From NCBI GenBank assembly GCA_025924845.1, contig JAICHN010000111.1, positions 1 to 12,241 on the forward strand: a stretch of DNA of 12,241 nucleotides. The letters run 5' to 3'. Shown here one piece after another: positions 6,806-12,241 of the stretch. Below the pieces are notes generated by a model, which worked only from the letters and a program-made list of their open reading frames with translations, did no database searches and was not told the DNA's origin. The position numbers and the translations under genes are program-made. Origin of the DNA: Chloroflexota bacterium. Its GTDB lineage: Bacteria > Chloroflexota > UBA5177 > JANWHV01. Each line of letters opens with the position of its first letter. Within the stretch, counting starts at the first letter, position 1.

Positions 6806-9388
6806 TCACTCATAGCGCAGCACAATTAGCGGCTTCTCACGTGAGGCGGGGAAGGCCGAGATCAGGCCGGCGAGGAGCGCCAGGAGTACCGAGATCGCGA
6901 TCAGGCCGCCGATCACCAGGGGATCGAAGCTGGTGGGAATGTCCAGCACTTCATGATCGAGCACCAGGGTAGCGATCATGGCCAGCGCCATCCCCATCGA
7001 TCCACCCATCAAGCCGACCAAGCCGCTCTCCAGAAGCAGCAGGCGAAGGATCGTGCCGCCCCGTGCCCCCAACGCTTTCATCACCCCGATCTCTCGCCGC
7101 CGCTCCAGCACGGCGAGCGCTACCGTGTTGGCGATGATTACGGCGCCCGCGAACAGCGAGAGCGCCGCCAACACGAGGGGGAAGATGGTTGCCCGATCGA
7201 GGATACGGTCGATCAGGGGGACCAGCGCGTTGATGTCGAACGCGAACACCTGCGGCAAATCGCGGTTAATCTGATTCGCGGCGGCGCTGTCCTGACCGCT
7301 CTTATATTGCAGATACAGCACACTGCGCGAAAGGGGCGAGTACGCGGCGTAGGGGCGGAGGAAGGAGGCGGAGGCGATCAATCCGCCCCCGAAGCTGGGA
7401 TTGAGGCTGTCGGGCGCGATAATGCCCACCACGTGAAGCGTGAAGGTTCCCCCACCCAGGATGCTGTAGCGCAGGGTACCGCCCACGCGCAGATCCAGCG
7501 GCGTCGCCACCGATTGAGGCACCACGACATTCGAGGTTCCTTCGTCGGCGGCGATGAGGGGCCGTCCGCCCGGTAGGATGGTCAGATGCAATTTGGCGAG
7601 GCGGAGGTCGCGGCCATCCATGCTCTGGAAGGCAAATAGATCGCGCTTGGTCCCCACTGAACGGCGACGCAGCACCTGAGCCGCCGGCTCGCCGTTGACC
7701 GCGATCAGGTGCAAACCGGCCACGACAAGACCACTTTCGAGCCGTTGCAGGCCGGGAAGCCGTCGCGCCTCCTCAACGGTGGCGCTTTCCTGATCGGTCG
7801 GGCTGAAGGTGGCCACGTTAAATCCATAATCGACATCGAACAGGCGATTCAGCTCGGCGCGCACGTTCTGGGCCAGTACCACCCCCGTCCCCACCGCCAA
7901 CATGCCGATACCCAGAGCTACCCGGGTGGAAGCGGCGCGCCGCTTCTGACGGCTCAGGTTTCGTAGCGCGAGGCGCAAATCGACCAGGCCAAAGGCGGGA
8001 CCGCGACTCGCGGCGGTAACCACGACGAGGAAGATACCGCTGAAGAGTACGAAGAGCAGGACTACCCCATAGGCGATGCCGATCCCCAGGCGGACGTTGT
8101 GCAAGGCCACGCCTACGGCGACGCCCATGGCGGCGGTGAGCACGATCATTACGCCGCTGGTGAGCCACCAACCGATCCGGGGCAACGGCGCATCCTCGTC
8201 ACGCAACACGCCGATGGGACGGGTACGTCCGGCTCGCAGTACGGGGAGGAAGCCGAAGACGGCGGTGGCGATTACCCCCAGCACCGCGCCGACCAAAAGC
8301 GGACTGGGGCGAAGCGACCAGCTTACCTGCGCGCCAAGCTGCACGGCCAGGCGCGTGATCGCCAGGCTAAGTCCAATGCCGCCCACTATACCCACCACGC
8401 TCCCCGCCACGCCCAGCAAGAGCGCCTCGCAGAGGAAGAGCGGCACCACCTGATACCCGCGGAGGCCCAGGGTTTTGAGTACGGCGATTTCCTTGGTGCG
8501 TCGCCCCACCGAGACAAGCATGGTATTGACGATGCCGATGCCGCCGATCAGCAGAGCCAGTAGCCCGCACGCAAGGAGCAGTTGTTGCAGGCGCTGGGTG
8601 TTGGTCGCCGCCTGCTTCGCCACATCGGCGGCGGTCGTGTAGCGGAAGAAGGGACCGAGACTCTGCTTCAGGGCCTTGAGCGCTACGGCGGTCTGGGCAT
8701 CGTCCCGAGTGCGAATGAAGAGCTTGTCGGCCACGATGGCGCCCTTGCCGCGGGTTTGGGGGTCGGCGGCGAACAGTCCTTGTAACGGCTGGTAGATCGT
8801 GCCGCCGATCCCAAAATCACCCTGGAATAAGCCGCCGGGCGAGACAATGCCTCGAATGGTTACCATCTCATCGATGGAGACGCCCAGCGCTACCTGGTCA
8901 CCTAAATGTAAGTGCAACCGGTCGAACAGGTCGCGGGTGATCACGGCGTCGGTGGGGGCACGCAGCAGCGAGGAGACCGAACGATTGGGTTCGGTCGCCG
9001 TAAACTCACCGTACAGTGGGTAGTGGGCGGGATCGATGCCACGCACGGAGATCAAAGTACTGATCCCGTGCGCCGTGGCCTTCACCCCGCCGCGCCCGCC
9101 GTTCAGCGTGGTGGTGTACGCCGTAATGATGCCCTGCCGGCGAAGCTGCTCCACCTTCGCCAGGTCGGAAGCCTGAAATGGGGTGGTGATCGGATCGACC
9201 GCGATATCGCCGCCATTAGCTTGTTGAGGGGCGCGAGCGAGCGAGGCGCCGATATTCAGGGCCAGCAACTGCATACCGACCACGGCGGCGACCCCTACCG
9301 CCACGCAGAAGACGGCAAACAGGGAGCGTGAGCCGCCCCGGCGTAGATTGCGCCAGGCGTAGGCAATGGCGAAGGCCAGAGACTCCAC
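6806..9388 (-). CDS. FtsX/MacB-family ABC transporter permease (two FtsX modules)
   Basis: This encodes 860 residues. The open frame continues upstream through the ATPase gene, but protein-like sequence begins at GTG 9388 (MESLAFAIAYAWRNLRRGG), 7 nt after the ATPase stop; no clear ribosome-binding site is seen, so translational coupling is likely. The first membrane span is ~22-44. A large extracytoplasmic domain covers ~45-265. The first FtsX module is ~268-386 with three spans and the conserved cytoplasmic loop RRTKEIAVLKTLGLR (296-310). Two further spans lie at ~408-428 and ~434-458. Another span at ~487-506 opens the second half, followed by an extracytoplasmic domain ~507-730 and a second FtsX module ~735-850 with RRREIGVMKALGARG (763-777). 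This is the type VII mechanotransmission architecture used for lipoprotein, peptide or antibiotic traffic rather than bulk solute transport. Substrate unknown. Confidence 0.92.
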   Translation of the reverse strand: MESLAFAIAYAWRNLRRGGSRSLFAVFCVAVGVAAVVGMQLLALNIGASLARAPQQANGGDIAVDPITTPFQASDLAKVEQLRRQGIITAYTTTLNGGRGGVKATAHGISTLISVRGIDPAHYPLYGEFTATEPNRSVSSLLRAPTDAVITRDLFDRLHLHLGDQVALGVSIDEMVTIRGIVSPGGLFQGDFGIGGTIYQPLQGLFAADPQTRGKGAIVADKLFIRTRDDAQTAVALKALKQSLGPFFRYTTAADVAKQAATNTQRLQQLLLACGLLALLIGGIGIVNTMLVSVGRRTKEIAVLKTLGLRGYQVVPLFLCEALLLGVAGSVVGIVGGIGLSLAITRLAVQLGAQVSWSLRPSPLLVGAVLGVIATAVFGFLPVLRAGRTRPIGVLRDEDAPLPRIGWWLTSGVMIVLTAAMGVAVGVALHNVRLGIGIAYGVVLLFVLFSGIFLVVVTAASRGPAFGLVDLRLALRNLSRQKRRAASTRVALGIGMLAVGTGVVLAQNVRAELNRLFDVDYGFNVATFSPTDQESATVEEARRLPGLQRLESGLVVAGLHLIAVNGEPAAQVLRRRSVGTKRDLFAFQSMDGRDLRLAKLHLTILPGGRPLIAADEGTSNVVVPQSVATPLDLRVGGTLRYSILGGGTFTLHVVGIIAPDSLNPSFGGGLIASASFLRPYAAYSPLSRSVLYLQYKSGQDSAAANQINRDLPQVFAFDINALVPLIDRILDRATIFPLVLAALSLFAGAVIIANTVALAVLERRREIGVMKALGARGGTILRLLLLESGLVGLMGGSMGMALAMIATLVLDHEVLDIPTSFDPLVIGGLIAISVLLALLAGLISAFPASREKPLIVLRYE

Positions 9389-9395
9389 AGTGCGG

Positions 9396-10112
9396 TTAGC
9401 GGGCCGCGGCCGCGGGCACGGCGGTGAGGAGGGGCAGTCCCTCATCAACCACCAAGCCGTCGCGGAGTTGGATCGTGCGATCCGCCTGCCCGGCGATGTG
9501 GGGATCATGGGTAACCAGAATGACCGTTTTGCCCAATGTCGTCCGCAGATCGAGCAATTGCCGCATGATATGCTCGCCGTTGGCCGAATCGAGATTGCCT
9601 GTCGGCTCGTCGGCCAGGATGATCGCCGGATCGTTGGCGAGGGCGCGGGCAATCGCCACGCGTTGCTGCTCGCCCCCCGAAAGCTGCGAGGGCTTATGGC
9701 CCAGGCGATCGGCGAGCCCGATGGCGCGGAGCAGATCGCTCGCCCGCGCCAGGGCATTCTTGCCCCTTCCAAACTGGATCGGCAAGGCCACGTTTTCCAG
9801 CGCGGTGAGGGTGGGTATGAGGTTGAACGATTGGAACACAAAGCCGATCTGTCGGTTACGGATCGTGGCTAGCTTTCCTTCGGAGAGATGAGTTATGTCG
9901 ATGCCGCTGACCAAGATTCGCCCGCTGCTTGGGGTATCCAGTCCGCCGAGCAGCCCGAGCAGGGTCGTTTTGCCGCTGCCGCTAGGGCCGACCACGGTCA
10001 CCACCTCGCCGCGCTCAATGACCAAGCTGACCCCCCGCAGGGCGTGAACCACGCTCTGGCCCAGGGGAATATCCTTGGTGACGCTCTCGATGACGATGGC
10101 CGGCATGTGCAT
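9396..10112 (-). CDS. ABC transporter ATPase, LolD/MacB family
   Basis: This encodes 238 residues with a complete nucleotide-binding domain: Walker A GPSGSGKT (42-49), Q-loop Q94 (FVFQSFNLIP), signature LSGGEQQR (144-151), Walker B IILADEPTGNLD (164-175) with catalytic E169, and H-loop H202 (LVTHD). The FVFQSFNLIPTLTALENV and DEPTGNLDS strings are typical of the LolD/MacB/FtsE group, which pairs with FtsX-type permeases like the one 7 nt downstream. A second in-frame ATG lies at 10106 and either could be the start. No strong ribosome-binding site precedes them. The dimeric ATPase would sit on the cytoplasmic face and drive the permease. It ends in TAA. Confidence 0.95.
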   Translation of the reverse strand: MHMPAIVIESVTKDIPLGQSVVHALRGVSLVIERGEVVTVVGPSGSGKTTLLGLLGGLDTPSSGRILVSGIDITHLSEGKLATIRNRQIGFVFQSFNLIPTLTALENVALPIQFGRGKNALARASDLLRAIGLADRLGHKPSQLSGGEQQRVAIARALANDPAIILADEPTGNLDSANGEHIMRQLLDLRTTLGKTVILVTHDPHIAGQADRTIQLRDGLVVDEGLPLLTAVPAAAAR

Positions 10113-10121
10113 GATTGCTTC

Positions 10122-10150
10122 AGGGTACTCAAGGCCACTATTCGGCGCAA
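10122..10150 (-). promoter_or_regulatory. Weak candidate promoter for the ABC/ATL/deacetylase operon
   Basis: On the minus strand, TTGCGC (10150-10145) and TACCCT (10127-10122) are separated by 17 nt. The -10-like box ends 9 nt before the ATG at 10112, so a transcript from it would be nearly leaderless, which would fit the missing ribosome-binding site. Each box matches its consensus at only about half its positions. Confidence 0.25.
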
Positions 10151-10166
10151 GCTACGACAGGCCGGC

Positions 10167-10926
10167 TCAGCCCTTGCGCGCGATGGTGATGATCTCAGGG
10201 CCGGCGTTGGTAAGCGGCTGCCCGGTCCAGTCCCCGAACTACTCCTCGATCGCCAAGTCGGCACCGCACGGCAAGGAGGACAGCGTCGCCGCATCGAGGA
10301 ACCTCGGCATGCCCCAGCTCACCAGCGGACGGTCCCACTTGGGGCTGGTGTATGTGCCGGAGCCACGCACGATATCTCCCTCAACCGGCGTCTCCACCTG
10401 GGACTCGCGCCGCACAATGGCGCCGCCTGCGTCGGTCACCTCGGCCGTGTACTCCGTCGCCCAGTGCTCCCATCCGCGGACCAGCGGGTTGCGCGTCTCG
10501 AATGCGAAGCGGCCGGCGTCGGTGAGGGCCGACCGGATCGCGGTGAGCGCGGCGCGGATCTCGTCATCCTCGATGAGCTCCTGGAAGGCATGACCGGTCA
10601 TGATGACCAGGTCGAATTCCCGGTCCCACCCAACCGACGAGAGGTCGCCGAGGACCCACTCGATATCCGACCGCGCACGCGCCTGGTTGAGCATGCCGGA
10701 GGCAGGGTCGAGCCCACACAGCCGCCCGGTATGGCCCGACTCCCGCGCGCGGCGCAACAGCGCACCCGTCCCGCACCCAACGTCCAACACGGCTCGTGCG
10801 GCCATGACTAGCGGCAGGTGGAAGGCGAAGTCGTCTCGCCGCGCATGGCGGATAGAACACGTCATACAAGGCGGCGAGACGGTCGTCGGTGAAGTCAAGA
10901 TTGTAGTCGGTGGATTGACGTTCCAT
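10167..10926 (-). pseudogene. Broken class I SAM-dependent methyltransferase gene (frameshift plus in-frame TAG)
   Basis: Reading from ATG 10926 gives ERQSTDYNLDFTDDRLAALYDVFYPP, a typical N-terminus. At about 10839-10851 the reading moves to another frame, RDDFAFHLPLVMAARAVLDVGCGTGALL, implying one extra base (or two lost). Motif I is VLDVGCGTG; the acidic residue after strand 2 is in CGLDP; later motifs are DIEWVLGDLSS and FDLVIMTGHAFQ. The frame stops at TAG (10241-10239) after GADLAIEE, yet continues in the same frame as FGDWTGQPL...PEIITIARKG to TGA at 10167-10169. I recall family members reading EEQFGDW...PEIITIARR there, so the TAG probably replaced CAG. Two independent lesions make a pseudogene the best reading; sequencing error could explain either one. 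The substrate of this methyltransferase group is unknown. Confidence 0.8.
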
Positions 10927-10938
10927 CATCGCCCCAGG

Positions 10939-10968
10939 AGTGTAGCACGCCGCGTCGCCTCCGCTCAA
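10939..10968 (-). promoter_or_regulatory. Candidate sigma70-type promoter of the methyltransferase pseudogene
   Basis: On the minus strand, TTGAGC (10968-10963), an 18-nt spacer and TACACT (10944-10939) preceded by TG (extended -10) are seen. The -10 box ends 9-12 nt before the ATGs at 10929 and 10926, so the transcript would be leaderless or nearly so. Confidence 0.45.
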
Positions 10969-11085
10969 CCGGTGGCAGTCGACTCCAGCGCGAGCGCGAC
11001 GGCCTGCGCCGGCACCCGTGTCCCTGGGGCGACGACAGAAGCGCGGATTAGGTGAGCTTCCGTTGTATGCCACAAGAGCTACCGT

Positions 11086-11126
11086 GAGACATGCGCCCCT
11101 CTCGATCGGGGAGGGGCGCATATCTC
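11086..11126. terminator. GC-rich hairpin in the gap upstream of the methyltransferase pseudogene
   Basis: Arms 11091-11101 (ATGCGCCCCTC) and 11111-11121 pair perfectly around a 9-nt loop. After a one-base mismatch, GAGA (11086-11089) and TCTC (11123-11126) extend the stem. The plus strand continues TCTCTTGATTTC, mildly T-rich. It lies between two minus-strand gene remnants, so it could terminate the EthD transcript before the methyltransferase promoter. Confidence 0.45.
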
Positions 11127-11212
11127 TTGATTTCGGGGATGCTGCGGTGCAAGGTGGTTCCTGAGCGTGGTAGAGGTAGCGCCCGCAGCAGGAGCTGGGG
11201 GTATCGGCCCAG

Positions 11213-11263
11213 TGGCCGCACTGCGACATGCTTCCCACCCGAGGAGCCGCAGCAGTGCGGCCA
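11213..11263. repeat. 12-bp perfect inverted repeat with 27-nt loop
   Basis: TGGCCGCACTGC (11213-11224) and GCAGTGCGGCCA (11252-11263) are perfect reverse complements. The right arm ends 15 nt from the EthD stop on the minus strand. It may be a terminator for EthD or a remnant of an element end. No target duplication or transposase is visible nearby. Confidence 0.45.
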
Positions 11264-11278
11264 GCCGCCAGCAGACCT

Positions 11279-11593
11279 TCAGTCGCGCACTTGACTGACC
11301 TGCAGCCTGGGCTGCACGTTGGTGAAGTTGGGAATATCGCCTATAAGCTCGCCACCGTGTGCCGCCATGGCGCCCTGCAAACCATCCATGGTTTCAAAGG
11401 TGAAGGTGCAGATCACCGTGTAGGGAGCTGGTTCGCCGGGGGCGCCACCCCCCAGACCTTCATCGATGTGCGTGGCCGTCAATCCCGATGTGGAGAGTCG
11501 TTCCCGCGCAAGCGGCATATGTTTGGTCAAATAGTAGTCGAGATCGAACGTGCTGTCGGCCGTCTACGGATACATCACCGTTAAGCGGACCAT
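11279..11593 (-). pseudogene. EthD-family gene interrupted by an in-frame TAG at codon 10
   Basis: ATG 11593 has AAGGAGG immediately upstream (TAAGGAGGTCACG then ATG). The frame reads MVRLTVMYP, then TAG (11566-11564), then TADSTFDLDYYLTKHMPLARERL...GGGAPGEPAPYTVICTFTFETMDGLQGAMAAHGGELIGDIPNFTNVQPRLQVSQVRD to TGA. Without the TAG this is a normal full-length (104-codon) EthD-type ferredoxin-like alpha-beta barrel protein, with the family patterns DLDYYLTKHMPL and AHGGELIGDIPNFTNVQP. EthD proteins are dimeric; EthD itself is needed for ethyl tert-butyl ether degradation, while most relatives have no known role. The rest of the frame is undamaged, so the lesion is recent, a sequence error, or read through. 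Translation restarting at ATG 11518 (MPLARERL) would miss the first strand. Confidence 0.82.
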
Positions 11594-11613
11594 CGTGACC
11601 TCCTTATGTGCTG

Positions 11614-11656
11614 AACGTAAACGTTTTGGTCTAGTTGCTCCTGCTCGAACCAGACC
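11614..11656. promoter_or_regulatory. Two inverted repeats upstream of the EthD gene (possible operator)
   Basis: AACGT-AA-ACGTT occupies 11614-11625. GGTCTAGTT (11628-11636) pairs with AACCAGACC (11648-11656) with one mismatch across an 11-nt spacer. Both lie within 65 bp upstream of the EthD ATG, where a repressor could act. I see no convincing -35/-10 pair here. A perfect 10-bp palindrome, AGCTATAGCT, lies further up at 11691-11700. Confidence 0.3.
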
Positions 11657-12241
11657 GGCTAAGCATGGGTGCACACGTGTGGGTTCTTCAAGCTATAGCT
11701 CCTTTTCGATGAGCTGCAGGCCCATCGGCTACCTGCCGAACCTCGTCCGCTGCGCCTAGGCCTTTATCAGCACAGCACGAACTGGGCGCTTCGCGTGTGA
11801 AGGATAGCATACGGCAATACCCGGGTAACGGCAGGGGAAACAGAGCGAGCATTGAGGCGCGAGCCTCGCTGCGAGACCGCAGTGGGCAATGCCTTGACCA
11901 GGCAGGGTCGCGCTATCTCGGGTGTTCCCGATTCGCTCACGTCGCCGCAGCGAGAGCTAACGGCGCATCGATCGTTTGGGCCGACACTGCGCGTGACGCA
12001 AGTGGGTGATCGGGGCGCATGTCGCCGATCCCTGCCTCGCCGCTCGACACGCCGTGGCGGGCAGCAGGCGCTGCATGAGCAGGCCGTACGCTGCATGGAC
12101 TTGTCGGCCAACACAGGGGGCGAGGGAGCTGTCCCCGCGCAGGTGCCCGACCAGTTCGGCCAAGGTCCATCGCCACTCCCTCCGCCGGCGCCACCGCCGC
12201 CGGCACCACCACCATGTGCCCCGTGCTCGCGGGCCAAGGCT
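11657..12241. other. Gene-poor stretch with no supported gene
   Basis: Open frames exist on both strands, but all have the biased composition (Arg, Pro, Ala, Gly, Cys) of shadow frames in GC-rich DNA. A short minus-strand segment (12163 to about 12050, LAELVGHLRGDSSLA...QVHAAYGLLMQRLLP) looks somewhat protein-like and could be a relic or part of a gene lying beyond the window, but it is preceded by a simple GGC/GGT-rich run (12176-12213). No tRNA, CRISPR or insertion sequence end is seen. Confidence 0.45.

Larger units (their letters stand above)
10930..11278. other. Non-coding gap between the two pseudogenes
   Basis: About 350 bp holds no frame with recognisable protein character. Its content is the candidate methyltransferase promoter and the two inverted repeats listed separately. 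The minus-strand frame running into it is an upstream extension of the methyltransferase N-terminal frame and looks like chance coding. Confidence 0.5.

Noticed and set aside
9389..9841. A 151-codon in-frame extension of the permease into the ATPase gene, giving a 1011-residue frame
   Set aside because: It overlaps the fully convincing ATPase in another frame and its translation lacks protein-like character; the permease family begins at about GTG 9388.
10564..11238. Long minus-strand frame extending upstream of the methyltransferase N-terminus
   Set aside because: Only the part after ATG 10929/10926 is family-like. The upstream part crosses the promoter-like boxes and a GC-rich hairpin, and the part downstream of the frameshift is the wrong frame.
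11628..11656. tRNA T-arm-like string GGTTCGAG on the minus strand
   Set aside because: No acceptor stem, anticodon arm or D arm could be found around it.
11659..11691. Tiny 10-residue frame (TTG start, MKNPHVCTHA) behind an AAGGAG site upstream of EthD, possibly a leader peptide
   Set aside because: TTG start, ends in TAG, no repeated codons or attenuator hairpins; chance match is likely.
11957..12163. Minus-strand segment LAELVGHLRGDSSLA...HAAYGLLMQRLLP that looks partly protein-like
   Set aside because: It starts at a TTG without ribosome-binding site and the upstream in-frame sequence is a Trp/Arg simple-repeat translation; kept only as a possible relic.
12176..12213. GGC/GGT-rich run as a structured repeat or CRISPR-like array
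   Set aside because: It is short, simple triplet-biased sequence with no regular unit and no spacers.
11767..12237. 156-residue minus-strand open frame, Gly- then Cys/Arg-rich
   Set aside because: Biased composition, no ribosome-binding site, no recognisable motif; typical shadow frame in GC-rich DNA.

Overview
The window is GC-rich bacterial chromosomal DNA with compact gene strings and strong Shine-Dalgarno sites (AAGGAG/AAGGAGG). The families present (hybrid CheA with stand-alone receiver proteins, a DUF3618-type membrane protein, a YdjC-type deacetylase, EthD and a class I methyltransferase) recall Chloroflexota or Actinomycetota. I lean towards Chloroflexota, but this is an inference from gene content, with no marker gene to settle it.

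Region 1 (1-3448, plus strand) is the 3' end of a chemosensory or type IV pilus-like signalling cluster. It holds the C-terminal CheW and receiver part of a hybrid CheA kinase cut by the window edge, then two stand-alone receiver proteins. The second of these has an unusual ~20-residue insertion beside its phospho-acceptor loop. Last comes a 449-residue protein with a long disordered acidic/proline-rich region and a conserved-looking helical C-terminus that I cannot name.

Region 2 (3449-3627) is a convergent intergenic region carrying three stacked inverted repeats, one a perfect 21-bp stem. It probably terminates transcription from both sides.

Region 3 (3628-10112, minus strand) reads right to left as follows: an ABC ATPase and an 860-residue FtsX/MacB-type permease; an alkyltransferase-like (ATL) DNA-lesion-binding protein; a YdjC/ChbG-HpnK deacetylase; then, after a 164-bp gap with promoter-like signals, a Q-rich single-pass membrane protein and a DUF3618 membrane protein. 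The first four genes are separated by only 7, 36 and 21 nt and look like one operon.

Region 4 (10113-12241) is gene-poor and decaying. It holds a SAM-dependent methyltransferase gene broken by a frameshift and an in-frame TAG, and an EthD-family gene with a good ribosome-binding site but an in-frame TAG at codon 10. Several inverted repeats lie between them, and the last ~650 bp have no gene I can support. The two TAG codons both sit where full-length family members continue in the same frame. Ordinary pseudogenisation is the simplest reading, but amber readthrough is worth excluding.
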